From Litorivicinus sp. (lineage in GTDB: Bacteria > Pseudomonadota > Gammaproteobacteria > Pseudomonadales > Litorivicinaceae): a stretch of 24,489 bases of DNA. Shown here piece by piece: positions 8,996-17,662 of this stretch. A model generated the notes under the pieces. That model did no database searches. It saw only the letters and a program-made list of their open reading frames with translations, and was not told the DNA's origin. A program made the translations under genes and the position numbers. The stretch's first letter is position 1; every line of letters begins with the position of its first letter. The stretch lies in the NCBI GenBank assembly GCA_018402605.1, contig JAGYIK010000006.1, positions 1 to 24,489 of the forward strand, in the 5' to 3' direction.

Positions 8996-10288
8996 CTATA
9001 GTGTTTTTCTTAAGATCAACGAGTTGCGTTGGTAGTTATATAAAGCCTGCCGATTTTCTGGTAGCGCATCAACAGTTACCGGTTCGAACCCGCGTTCGCG
9101 AAACCAATCTGGCGCTTGGGTCGTGAGTACGAACAGTGTCTGAACGCCCTGCGACTGGGCGATTACCGTAATGTGGTCAAGGAGCCTTGATCCAATGGCT
9201 TGCTTTGATTTATCGGGATCAACAGCCAGCGCGGCGAGTTCAGCATTATTGCTGTCGAGCGGATAGAGTGCGGCCGATCCGAGAATGCGTCCATCCTGTT
9301 CACAGACACTGAAATGACGGATTTCTTGCTCAAGTTTGTCGCGCGAGCGTTGTACGAGTGCGCCCTCTGCCTCGAGGGGAGCGAGCAAATGAAGGAGACC
9401 AGCGAGGTCGTCGGCACGTGCCTCTCGAATCACTGCGACAGGCAATGCGGTCAGCATGGTCCCTGTGCCGGAAGCGGTCATCAGCTCGGTCAAAATCGCG
9501 CCATCGGCCGAGGCATCCAATACGTGGCCTCGCGCCACGCCACCGCGCACCGCCCGTTCGGCGGCATTGAGTCTGCGCTGCATCTCTGCAGGCTGAAGCG
9601 CACGAATCTCCGGGAGTTGCGGGAGTGCGAGTTCCGAGACCGCGGAACCATCTGCAGCTAAACATGCCGGGGTCTGGCCCAATAAAATCAGCTTGTCCGC
9701 ACGCAATGCAATCGCTGTGTCTGCAGCAACTTCTTCACTCGCGAGGTTGTATAGTTGTCCTGCTGGTGAGTGTGCCAAGTGATCGAGATAAACCACGGCA
9801 CCAAGATCCAGTTGCGCGCGGATGGCCTCGGCATCGACGCGACGGACCGAGCCGGTGAATTTATGATCGACTCCCTCGTGCACACCCAGCGGTTTGGCCG
9901 TCACAAAGCTCCCGCTCACCAAGGCTGAGTGTGCATGGTTCCGGTGCTGTGCACGCATGAATAAACCCCGGAATTGAGTGCGGAATTCGCCCACGAGATT
10001 GGTGACGGCGGCCAGCAAGGGCGCATCGGTAATGCGACGATTTCCGTGATACGCGCTTTGGTCGCCTCGGCAACTGATGTACGTATCGATGCCATGGCGT
10101 GTACTCTGCACGAGAACGAGGCGAACTCCGAGTGCGTTGAGAAGGACCAGATCCTCAGCGAGTCGACTGAGCGTGACTTCTGAGCGATCGGCATCGGACA
10201 ATAGCACCACAAAGGTCTTGCCTCGAAACTGCTCGATGTAAGGCCCAGCTTCACGGAGCCAGGCAACTAAAGGTTCGGTCTGAATCAT
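8996..10288 (-). CDS. argA: Amino-acid N-acetyltransferase (N-acetylglutamate synthase)
   Basis: Acetylates glutamate with acetyl-CoA in the first step of arginine synthesis. The 430 residues have the ArgA layout: an N-terminal amino acid kinase-like domain (about 10-275), which binds arginine for feedback in known relatives, then a GNAT domain (about 285-430) with AVDPDKSKQAIGSRLLDHI as the acetyl-CoA loop. The usual VHG-x-R turn of the kinase-like fold reads VQSTR here (around 80), a modest departure. GAGGAG precedes the ATG by four bases. It is divergent from the CYTH gene across 30 bases and is followed closely by ilvD. Confidence 0.95.
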   Translation of the reverse strand: MIQTEPLVAWLREAGPYIEQFRGKTFVVLLSDADRSEVTLSRLAEDLVLLNALGVRLVLVQSTRHGIDTYISCRGDQSAYHGNRRITDAPLLAAVTNLVGEFRTQFRGLFMRAQHRNHAHSALVSGSFVTAKPLGVHEGVDHKFTGSVRRVDAEAIRAQLDLGAVVYLDHLAHSPAGQLYNLASEEVAADTAIALRADKLILLGQTPACLAADGSAVSELALPQLPEIRALQPAEMQRRLNAAERAVRGGVARGHVLDASADGAILTELMTASGTGTMLTALPVAVIREARADDLAGLLHLLAPLEAEGALVQRSRDKLEQEIRHFSVCEQDGRILGSAALYPLDSNNAELAALAVDPDKSKQAIGSRLLDHITVIAQSQGVQTLFVLTTQAPDWFRERGFEPVTVDALPENRQALYNYQRNSLILRKTL

Positions 10289-10318
10289 AAGACTCCTCTG
10301 CGAATGGGAAATTGTGCG
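10289..10318. promoter_or_regulatory. Very short divergent spacer between argA and the CYTH gene
   Basis: Thirty bases separate the chosen start codons. The argA ribosome site is seen as CTCCTC at 10293-10298. No room remains for two ordinary promoters, so promoter elements must lie inside the coding regions. No ARG-box-like palindrome is visible here. Confidence 0.3.
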
Positions 10319-11167
10319 ATGAATCCCCGATCAACTCCAGATGCGATTGAATTAGAGCTGAAATTTGGCTTACGCGATGTCACAGTCGCGGACATTTCTG
10401 CTGCGCTGATCTCGGGTAACACGCCGTTACACACCCGTTGGCTGCAAAACACCTATTACGACACAGCGGATGGTGTTCTGCATCAGATGGGCGTGGCAAT
10501 TCGGACGCGTTCGATTGATCAGCAGCATGAGATGACCGTTAAAATTCGTGAGCCTGACGAGGGTGGGCTTTCTCGGCGTCAAGAGTGGAACTTTCCGATC
10601 GACACCGTCGGCCTGAATCGGCAGCAACTACTCGCCTTACCACTGCCTGAGGCTGCGCACGCACTGATACAGAGCGATGCATTGCAACCGGTATTTCTGA
10701 ACCAATTCCATCGAACCGATTGGCTTGTGGTTGAGGGCCTGACAGAGATCATGGTGTCATTGGACTGTGGTGCGGTAGAAGGAAATGGCGGTCGCTCTTC
10801 TGTGTCTGAGCTTGAACTTGAGCTGATCACGGGGACTGTGGAGGAGTTGATTGCAGTCGGCTGTCATTTGACCGACCAACTGCCAGCCTTCATGGCTGTG
10901 ATTAGTAAAGCAGAGCGCGGAGAATGGTTGTTGCGCGGCGGATCGCCTGTCATGGCGCCTGATCCAAGCACGGTGCGCGGTTGGTTGTATCGGCTGAGTC
11001 GGATGCTTGATCCCTTAGCTGGGCCGAATTCGACGGAGGCAGTGCGGGCCTTGGCACAGTGCCAGGATCCAGTTGCGATCGAGAGATTTACAGGTGCGTT
11101 ATTGGCTGGGGATTTGCCTCAGGGTTTGGCGCGATGGATGGTTGATCTTTCACTTAAGGATGTGTGA
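10319..11167 (+). CDS. CYTH domain protein, YgiF-type inorganic triphosphatase-like
   Basis: A CYTH-fold phosphatase; E. coli YgiF hydrolyses inorganic triphosphate. The signature E-x-E-x-K is E11-L-E13-L-K15. Other tunnel residues typical of the fold follow: NTYYDT, AIRTRS, MTVKIR, and the late acidic strand ELELELITG. E. coli YgiF continues into a CHAD domain (about 430 residues in total). This protein stops near 282, with only a short helical tail after the CYTH part, so CHAD is missing or vestigial. I prefer the ATG at 10319 (GGGA nine bases upstream) over the one at 10304. It sits directly before glnE, as ygiF does in E. coli, and overlaps it. Confidence 0.88.
   Translation: MNPRSTPDAIELELKFGLRDVTVADISAALISGNTPLHTRWLQNTYYDTADGVLHQMGVAIRTRSIDQQHEMTVKIREPDEGGLSRRQEWNFPIDTVGLNRQQLLALPLPEAAHALIQSDALQPVFLNQFHRTDWLVVEGLTEIMVSLDCGAVEGNGGRSSVSELELELITGTVEELIAVGCHLTDQLPAFMAVISKAERGEWLLRGGSPVMAPDPSTVRGWLYRLSRMLDPLAGPNSTEAVRALAQCQDPVAIERFTGALLAGDLPQGLARWMVDLSLKDV
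11156..11160 (+). promoter_or_regulatory. Ribosome binding site for glnE
   Basis: AAGGA lies six bases before the ATG at 11167 and favours it over the GTG at 11164. Confidence 0.55.
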
Positions 11168-13791
11168 TGGCGCCTATCGAGTACTCTGCATTTTTGCGGC
11201 GATTTGTCGAAAAATTTGATCCAGACCAGTCGTGGTTGACCTCCGAGGGGTCAACGCCACCCACTCGGGATGCGTTGTTGTCGCAATGGTTGGCACTGAC
11301 GGGTAAAACCACGCACGATTTTGATCGCGAGGCGCGGATCTTACGTAATCAGATCCAGGCGGGACTGATCTATCGGTTACTGAGTGGTCTCGATACATTC
11401 CATGACACCGTCCGGGTGACCACTGAGCTTGCAGAAAGTGCCTTGGCGGCCAGCCTCCTCCACCATCAACCGATTCTCGAACAGGGCTTTGGTGCGCCCT
11501 CAGATCCGCGGTTCGTGGTTCTGGGTATGGGTAAGTTGGGCGGGCGCGAGCTGAATTTATCCTCTGATATCGATATTTTCTGTGTCTTCGCCAAGGATGG
11601 CGAGACCGTCGGGCCGCGGATTCGAGATCACGGTGAGTTTTTTACCCGCTTGACACAACAAATGGCGAAGTCACTCGATCAGCAGACTGCAGACGGCTTT
11701 GTCGCTCGCGTGGATCAGCGTTTGAGGCCTTGGGGATCGGCTGGGCAACTGGCCATTCCGGTGGTTGCATGCGAAGACTATTACGAAGTTCATGGCCGCG
11801 AGTGGGAACGTTTTGCGTTACTCAAAGCGCGGCCAGTGGCTGGCGATTTGGCGCTTGGCGATACGTTATTGCGGGATCTGAAGCCCTTTATGTACCGAAA
11901 GTACCTCGATTTTGGGGTATTTGAGTCAATCCGCGATTTAAAATCCAAAATAGAAGTGGAAGTTCGGCGCTCCGGCAAGGAAACCAATGTGAAGGTCGGC
12001 CGCGGTGGAATTCGTGAAATCGAATTTATCGTGCAATCCATGCAGTTGCTCCGCGGAGGCCAAATTCCAGCACTCCAGGTGACAGGGTTTTTGCCGGCGC
12101 TTGATGCGTTGATTCGCGAACAGATTGTTGCGCAGACAGACGGCGATTGGCTCCGCCATGATTATCTCTGGCTTCGACACGTTGAGCATGTGATCCAGGC
12201 CATGGACGATCAGCAAACTCAAGCGCTTCCCGCGGATCTGGGACCCCTCTCGGCAATTCTTGGCTTTGCCGGTGCGGCTGACTTTGAGCGGTGTCGCGTT
12301 GAGGTGACAGACCGTGTGCATGAGGCGTTCTCGGAGTTTCTGAGAGTAGAGGACTCAAACGCTCGGGCTCAGCGGGTCACAGCACCTGAGGTGCAGAGCC
12401 TACTTGATGGTTTGCGGCACGATCCGACTTGCGAGCGGCTCGAACCGATTGCGCGTGGCCGCCTTGTGACATTGCTTGAGCAACTTGGGCCGGAGCTATC
12501 GGACTATCCGCTTGTACTGACAGAGCGGATGGTGCAGTTCGTCGGCACCTGTTCCAGACGAAGTGCTTATTTGGCATTGCTCTCTGAGAACCCGAACACG
12601 CGGCAGCGGATGCTGGATGTTATGCATCGATCCAGTTGGATCACCGAGCGTTTGATTGAGATGCCTGCGTTACTGGATGAACTATTGACTGTGAGCGCAG
12701 ATGACGCGGTCTTGTCTCGAGATGCGATTGGCCAGGAGTTAACCATGCGACTGCAACGGGTGGACCCTGATGACGCGGAACGACTCACGGAGGTCTTGGT
12801 ACAGTTTGCCCGAGGCATGGCGTTCCGTGTTGCGATCTGCGAGGTGCGTGGCGAGATTCCCTTGATGCGCGTATCCGATCAGCTGACTTGGATTGCAGAA
12901 GCTGTGGTCACAGAGGTTTTGCATTACGCCTATGATGAGAGCGTTCAAAAGCATGGGCGGCCTGTGATGGGTGAGCTCAGCGACTGCTTGGGTTTGGCTG
13001 TGTTGGGCTATGGCAAGCTTGGCGGGCTCGAAATGAGCTATGGCTCCGATCTGGATTTGGTCTTTGTCCATCAGGTCGAGACCGAGCAGATGACCGATGG
13101 CCCGAACGCCATCGAGGGCGGTGTGTTCGTCAATCGCGTGGTCAGGCGGGTGATTGCGCTGCTTGAGACCACAACCCGATTCGGCAAACTCTTTGAAATT
13201 GATACGCGTCTGCGTCCGTCTGGTCGCTCGGGATTGATGGTTGTCAGCATCGACGCACTCTCGAAGTATCTGGACGAGTCGGCATGGACCTGGGAGCTAC
13301 AAGCATTTGTTCGTGCGCGTCCGGTCGCAGGCGATCTGCCACTTTGCGATGCACTGGCGGGATTGCGTCGTCACATCCTGATGCGGCCGCGAGCCCGCCC
13401 TAAACTGCTGAAAGATGTCGTTGAGATGCGAGAAAAAATGCGTGCGCATTTGGCAAGTCCTGAGGTCGAGCCACTGTTTGATCTGAAGCACGATCGGGGA
13501 GGTATCGTCGATATCGAATTTATGGTGCAATATCAGATTCTCGCGTACGCAGAGACACACCCTGAATTGGCTGCTTATACCGATAATATTCGTCAACTTG
13601 ATGGGTTGGCCTCGGCCGGGTGTGTTTCCAACGAGGATGCGGAAGCGCTCAAAGCGGCTTATGTTCGCTATCGGGCGCTCAACCACGAAGCCATTTTGGC
13701 CGGCCGAGCTGGGCGAGTACCTCCCGAATCGGTCGCTCATGAGCGGATGGTGGTTGAGCAACTGTGGGCGCGATGGATGACCTTTTCTTAA
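11167..13791 (+). CDS. glnE: Bifunctional glutamine synthetase adenylyltransferase / adenylyl-removing enzyme
   Basis: Adds AMP to glutamine synthetase or removes it by phosphorolysis, under control of PII and PII-UMP, so matching ammonia assimilation to nitrogen supply. The 874 residues (E. coli 946) hold the two duplicated nucleotidyltransferase domains. The N-terminal removase has GMGKLGGRELN and SSDIDIF with D134 and D136. The C-terminal adenylylase has GYGKLGGLEM and GSDLDLVF with D628 and D630. Each is followed by a helical bundle, and LRPWGSAG and LRPSGRSG match the family. It follows the CYTH gene with a one-base overlap (TGATG) and precedes ilvE by 16 bases. The gene order glnE-ilvE-waaF-waaC is one I recall from Pseudomonas. 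Confidence 0.97.
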   Translation: MAPIEYSAFLRRFVEKFDPDQSWLTSEGSTPPTRDALLSQWLALTGKTTHDFDREARILRNQIQAGLIYRLLSGLDTFHDTVRVTTELAESALAASLLHHQPILEQGFGAPSDPRFVVLGMGKLGGRELNLSSDIDIFCVFAKDGETVGPRIRDHGEFFTRLTQQMAKSLDQQTADGFVARVDQRLRPWGSAGQLAIPVVACEDYYEVHGREWERFALLKARPVAGDLALGDTLLRDLKPFMYRKYLDFGVFESIRDLKSKIEVEVRRSGKETNVKVGRGGIREIEFIVQSMQLLRGGQIPALQVTGFLPALDALIREQIVAQTDGDWLRHDYLWLRHVEHVIQAMDDQQTQALPADLGPLSAILGFAGAADFERCRVEVTDRVHEAFSEFLRVEDSNARAQRVTAPEVQSLLDGLRHDPTCERLEPIARGRLVTLLEQLGPELSDYPLVLTERMVQFVGTCSRRSAYLALLSENPNTRQRMLDVMHRSSWITERLIEMPALLDELLTVSADDAVLSRDAIGQELTMRLQRVDPDDAERLTEVLVQFARGMAFRVAICEVRGEIPLMRVSDQLTWIAEAVVTEVLHYAYDESVQKHGRPVMGELSDCLGLAVLGYGKLGGLEMSYGSDLDLVFVHQVETEQMTDGPNAIEGGVFVNRVVRRVIALLETTTRFGKLFEIDTRLRPSGRSGLMVVSIDALSKYLDESAWTWELQAFVRARPVAGDLPLCDALAGLRRHILMRPRARPKLLKDVVEMREKMRAHLASPEVEPLFDLKHDRGGIVDIEFMVQYQILAYAETHPELAAYTDNIRQLDGLASAGCVSNEDAEALKAAYVRYRALNHEAILAGRAGRVPPESVAHERMVVEQLWARWMTFS

Positions 13792-13807
13792 CGAGTTGGA
13801 TGTGACG

Positions 13808-14740
13808 ATGCACCCGAATTTTGCTGATCGAGATGGATGGATTTGGTTTGATGGTGAACTGAAGCCTTGGCGAGAGTGTCAAACACACGTGTTGACGCAT
13901 ACATTGCATTATGGCCTTGGTTGCTTTGAAGGTGTGCGGGCCTACCAGACAGCGCAAGGTGCAGCTATTTTCCGCTTGGCAGATCATACGCGACGACTAT
14001 TTGACTCTGCGAAGATTCTTGGTATGCAGATGCCCTACTCAAAAGAGGAAGTCAACGAGGCTCAGAAGGCCGCGGTTGCTGCCAACGACCTCGATCATGC
14101 GTATATCCGGCCTATGGTCTTTTATGGTTCAGAAGGCATGGGGCTCCGCGCGGACTCGTTGAAAACACATGTGATGATTGCCGCATGGGCTTGGGGCTCG
14201 TACATGGGTGAGGAGAACATGAAGCGCGGGATCAAAGTTCGCACAGCGAGTTATACCCGACATCACGTGAACATCACCATGACCAAGGCCAAAGCGAACG
14301 GGAACTACATGAATTCCATGTTGGCATTGCAAGAGGCGTTGGCCAGTGGTGCAGATGAGGCACTACTTCTCGATCCAGAGGGCTATGTGGCCGAGGGATC
14401 TGGTGAAAATGTGTTCATCGTTCGTGATGGTGTGATTTACACGCCGGAGTTGACGAGTTGTTTGGACGGCATTACCCGCAAGACTATTTTTACTTTGGCA
14501 GAGATGCATGGCATTCCGGTGGTCGAAAAGCGCATCACACGGGACGAAGTGTTGATTGCCGACGAGGCATTTTTCACCGGGACAGCTGCCGAGGTTACGC
14601 CAATCCGTGAGTTGGACTCCCGCCCCATTGGCTTGGGAAGTCGAGGTCCGATTACTGAACAGCTGCAATCTGATTATTTTGATCTCGTGCACGGTCGGAT
14701 GGATCGTTTTGCTGACTGGGTAACGCACGTTAAGGGGTAA
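13808..14740 (+). CDS. ilvE: Branched-chain amino acid aminotransferase
   Basis: PLP enzyme that transfers an amino group from glutamate to the 2-oxo acids of leucine, isoleucine and valine. The 310 residues show the fold-type IV pattern: THTLHYGLGCFEGVRAY, the PLP lysine K162 in TKAKANGNY, EGSGENVF, and TGTAAEVTPI near the C-terminus. The ATG at 13808, with a TTGGA seven bases before it, gives the expected N-terminus; a TTG at 13796 would add four residues. It shares a pathway with ilvD in this window but not an operon. The stop is three bases before the waaF start, with AAGGGG in the ilvE tail serving as the next ribosome site. Confidence 0.97.
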   Translation: MHPNFADRDGWIWFDGELKPWRECQTHVLTHTLHYGLGCFEGVRAYQTAQGAAIFRLADHTRRLFDSAKILGMQMPYSKEEVNEAQKAAVAANDLDHAYIRPMVFYGSEGMGLRADSLKTHVMIAAWAWGSYMGEENMKRGIKVRTASYTRHHVNITMTKAKANGNYMNSMLALQEALASGADEALLLDPEGYVAEGSGENVFIVRDGVIYTPELTSCLDGITRKTIFTLAEMHGIPVVEKRITRDEVLIADEAFFTGTAAEVTPIRELDSRPIGLGSRGPITEQLQSDYFDLVHGRMDRFADWVTHVKG

Positions 14741-14743
14741 GGC

Positions 14744-15776
14744 ATGCCGACCTTAGTGGTCGGCCCAAATTGGGTCGGCGATATGATTATGGCGCATGGG
14801 TTGATAGCCTACGTCAAATCCAAACATTGACCTTGTGCACATGTTGGCGCCAAGCTGGAGCTTGGCCGTGGCCAGTCGCATGGCAGAGGTCGATCCAAGT
14901 CTGAGTTGCCCTTTGCCGCTATGGCAGAAGCTGAATCTGACGGCGCGCTGGCGCTTTGCGCAGCAGCTCCGGTTTCGAAATATCACCGCGTTTGTGTTGC
15001 CGAATTCGTTTAAAAGCGCGCTCATTCCGGCGATGGCAGGAATTCCGCGTCGCATCGGTTGGAAAGGCGAGCGTCGACGCAAGGTGTTGACGATATTCAG
15101 GGTTGCGCCACTGAGCGATTCCCACGAATGGCCGATCGCTACATGGCGCTGGCATTTCCTGCACCAATTTGGCGTTGTCTGCCAATCATTGCCCGGAGCC
15201 GACGCACCCGGTATTGACCATGATACTGGAAATCAATCTGCACTGATCGACCGCTATCGGCTCGACCTACACGTCTTATTGGGCTGTGCCCCGGTGCCGA
15301 GATTTGGTCCGGCTGGCAGTGGCCGTTAGACCGATATTCCAGCGCTCGCACATCGTCTGTTGGCTAGCGGCCAACAAGTGATGTTGATGGGCTCACCAAA
15401 TGACATCGCGGATGCCAAGCAGATTGTGGAGGCTGTCCCACAGGCGCATCGCCAGGATTTAGTTAATTGTGTGGGTGAAACATCAATTCCTGATGCGATC
15501 GATCTGTTGGGTGCATGTCAGGGTGTGGTCACCAATGATTCAGGGTTGATGCACGTCGCCGCGGCAACTGGACGGCCACTGGTGGCGTTGTTTGGTCCAT
15601 CGTCACCTGAGCATACGCCTCCATTGTCGGATCACGCTGTGACGCTGACGCACCCAATGATTTGCCATCCCTGCTTTCAGCGTGAATGTCCGTTGAAGCA
15701 TCAAGCCTGTCTCTCTGAGTTGCAGGTGGACGAGGTCATCGGAGCGCTGAATGCGCTTTTGGAGTTCTCGCACTGA
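14744..15776 (+). pseudogene. waaF: ADP-heptose--LPS heptosyltransferase II, interrupted by several frameshifts
   Basis: Would add the second L-glycero-D-manno-heptose to the LPS inner core. The GT9 features are all present but in different frames. GPNWVGDMIMAHG is read from 14744 until a TGA at about 14828. LAPSW, then LPNSFKSALIPAMAGIPRRIGW, run to about 15115 in the next frame. MADRYMALAFP is at 15128 in a third position, LCPGAE and FGPA (about 15287-15313) lie in different frames, and a TAG follows at 15327. From about 15335 the frame is open to the end, with ASGQQVMLMGSPND and VTNDSGLMHVAAATGRPLVALFGPSSP. Several of the shifts fit one-base changes, some in short runs of the same base. 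Motif spacing and overall length match an intact WaaF. It is either an error-ridden assembly of a working gene or a young pseudogene; I favour the first. Confidence 0.9.
14746..14764 (+). repeat. Inverted repeat at the waaF start codon
   Basis: GCCGACC, a five-base TTAGT loop, then GGTCGGC: a perfect seven-pair GC-rich hairpin starting on the last base of the waaF ATG, just after the ilvE stop. No run of T follows, so it is not an intrinsic terminator. It could hinder ribosome loading, or may simply be a by-product of coding the conserved VVGP region. Confidence 0.4.
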
Positions 15777-16756
15777 TGCGGGTTTTGGTGGTCAAAACAT
15801 CGTCCATGGGTGATTTGGTCCACACACTTCCAGCACTGACCGATGCGGCGCAAGCCATCCCTGGGATTCAATTTGATTGGGTGTGTGAGCCCGGGTTTAC
15901 GGAGGTACCGCATTGGCATCCTCAGGTGCATGATGTATTGGCGATACCGCTTCGAAAGTGGCGTCGCCGTTTGTATCGACTGGTTTTTTCACGCGAGTTT
16001 CAAGCATACAAAGCTGCATTGAATGCCAAACAGTACGATGTGGTCATTGATGCTCAGGGGTTAATGAAGAGCGCGTTTTTGATTACTCGCTTTACCGATG
16101 GGGTGACCCATGGGTATGCAGCGAACAGTGCCCGGGAACGACTTTCGAGCTTGGGATATCAACACAAGCATTCCGTTTCGAAACAGCTGCATGCGATCAC
16201 ACGAACCCGACAGTTATTTGCGAAATCACTTGGCTATGCGATTCCGACAGGAATGCCGGATGCCAACTTAGATCTCGGCCGCCCAGTGCATATGGCAAAG
16301 CGCTTGGTCCTAATAACGCAGACGAGTCGCGCAAAAAAGTTGTGGGTAGACGCATATTGGCGCGCAGTGATTGAGGATGCGTTGCCGCTGTTTGAGGATA
16401 TCGTTTTGCCGACGGGTAGCCCTGATGAAGCCGAGCGGGTGGCACGAATGTGTGAGGGTTATCCGGTACGTATTCTGAGCGGCACATCCCTGACCGATGT
16501 GGCTTGCGAAATTGCGGGCAGTCAGGGTGTGGTGGCTGTAGATACCGGTTTGGCGCATATTGCAGATGCACTCGGCACCCCGCTACTGGCCCTATATGGG
16601 CCCACAGCACCGGGCTTGGTTGGTCCGGTTGGGCCTCGGTCTGATGTGGTGAAAAGCCCATCCGGGCGTCTGCAAGATATTCGAGCTGAAGACGTTATGA
16701 ATTGGGTGAGTGATCTTGATACAAAGTTTGCCGAGTCAGATCGGGGTTTGTCTTAA
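15776..16756 (+). CDS. waaC: ADP-heptose--LPS heptosyltransferase I
   Basis: GT9 glycosyltransferase that adds the first heptose to Kdo2-lipid A on the cytosolic face of the inner membrane. The 326 residues start MRVLVVKTSSMGDLVHTLPAL, the classic WaaC opening. VVIDAQGLMKSA, a TSRAKKLW acceptor/donor loop and VAVDTGLAHIADALGTPLLALYGPT follow, the last being the ADP-heptose binding region. It overlaps the waaF stop by one base (TGATG), so the pair is coupled. The last 62 bases run antisense into the tail of the lipid A acyltransferase. There is no sign of the frame damage seen in waaF. Confidence 0.96.
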   Translation: MRVLVVKTSSMGDLVHTLPALTDAAQAIPGIQFDWVCEPGFTEVPHWHPQVHDVLAIPLRKWRRRLYRLVFSREFQAYKAALNAKQYDVVIDAQGLMKSAFLITRFTDGVTHGYAANSARERLSSLGYQHKHSVSKQLHAITRTRQLFAKSLGYAIPTGMPDANLDLGRPVHMAKRLVLITQTSRAKKLWVDAYWRAVIEDALPLFEDIVLPTGSPDEAERVARMCEGYPVRILSGTSLTDVACEIAGSQGVVAVDTGLAHIADALGTPLLALYGPTAPGLVGPVGPRSDVVKSPSGRLQDIRAEDVMNWVSDLDTKFAESDRGLS

Positions 16757-17576
16757 ATCGTTTGTGCATCCACATATATTGAGCTGGTCGCGGTTGCAGG
16801 GCCTCCTCGATATATGCGTTGAGCGCCCGCGCATTGGCGACCTCGTCCACTACTGGGTATGTCTCTCCCATCGGTCGAAACTTTAATTTGTAAATTTCAC
16901 CGTCGCGATGTAGGTCGAGAAACACGGTAAAAGCCCCTGACATGCGAGCCAGTCGAGCCGGTGTTGTTACAGTTGAGGCTGGTCTGCCAAAAAATTCCGC
17001 GAAGACTGAACCCTTCGTTCCCATGTCTTGATCAGGGCCAAACCACATCAGCTCGCCAGCCTTGAGTGCTCGCGCCATATCGCGTATTGCACGGACATCT
17101 ATCAACCGCGCATACCGCTCTCGACCTGCGCACACCGCCGTGTTGAATTCTGGATTGTCATTCGGTCGATATGTGATGACGAAGTCTCCAAAAACTTGGT
17201 AAACCAAAGGAGCAACGAGATCGAGCATGCTGTAGTGAGGGCATAATAGGAGGATTCCTCGCCCCTCTGATTGCGCACGTTCAATGTGTTCAGAGCCTTC
17301 AACATGCATCCGGTCCCTGACAAAGTTCAAGGGGCGATGCCACGCCCAAGCGGTCTCGACAAGTCCTTTGCCGTTCTCAATAAAACATGATTTAACTAAA
17401 TCATGCCGCGCTTTGTTTTGACGGTCTGGAAAGCAGGCTGCGATATTGCGCTCGCAGACCATGCGCCGATTTTTCGCGACGTGAAATAACACATGGCCAA
17501 TAAATCCACCAACTTTGAGTCCAAGTTGTGGTGGCAATCGACTCAAAACACGAATCAAGGCTAAGCCTATAGGCAC
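16695..17576 (-). CDS. Lipid A biosynthesis acyltransferase, LpxL/HtrB family
   Basis: Adds a secondary acyl chain to Kdo2-lipid IVA at the inner membrane. The 293 residues have a hydrophobic N-terminal anchor, the catalytic H-x4-D motif as H114-Y-S-M-L-D119, YRPNDNPEFN, the GPDQDMG-KGSVFAEFFG region and the C-terminal QYMWMHKRFKTNP, all standard for the family. Whether it acts as LpxL, LpxP or LpxM cannot be told from sequence. The start is the GTG at 17576; the best ribosome-site match (GGGGAG) is 15 bases away, so the N-terminus is uncertain by a few residues. It sits antisense between waaC and hldE and converges on waaC with a 62-base overlap. Confidence 0.93.
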   Translation of the reverse strand: MPIGLALIRVLSRLPPQLGLKVGGFIGHVLFHVAKNRRMVCERNIAACFPDRQNKARHDLVKSCFIENGKGLVETAWAWHRPLNFVRDRMHVEGSEHIERAQSEGRGILLLCPHYSMLDLVAPLVYQVFGDFVITYRPNDNPEFNTAVCAGRERYARLIDVRAIRDMARALKAGELMWFGPDQDMGTKGSVFAEFFGRPASTVTTPARLARMSGAFTVFLDLHRDGEIYKLKFRPMGETYPVVDEVANARALNAYIEEALQPRPAQYMWMHKRFKTNPDLTRQTLYQDHSPNS

Positions 17577-17662
17577 GAATGAAATAAGAGTGCTCCCCGC
17601 AGTTGGGTTCAGTGTGTAAGGTCGGTACTATACCAAGCTTCTAATCCATAGAGAGATCTCCT
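17577..17662. promoter_or_regulatory. Divergent promoter region between the lipid A acyltransferase and hldE
   Basis: In the hldE direction a candidate sigma70 pair is TTGGGT at 17603-17608 and TACTAT at 17626-17631 with exactly 17 bases between. GAGAG at about 17651-17655 serves as the hldE ribosome site before the GTG at 17663. Promoters for the leftward acyltransferase must also lie here; none is convincing. Confidence 0.4.

Noticed and set aside
14746..14764. Intrinsic terminator after ilvE
   Set aside because: The stem is good but no T-run follows, and it lies inside the waaF coding region.
14835..15329. A separate 164-residue gene inside the waaF region
   Set aside because: Its first two thirds are WaaF sequence and the remainder is out-of-frame WaaF; it is a fragment of one disrupted gene.
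15360..15776. A separate small heptosyltransferase gene
   Set aside because: It is the C-terminal ADP-heptose-binding part of waaF in the frame that follows the TAG at 15327; no ribosome site of its own was seen.
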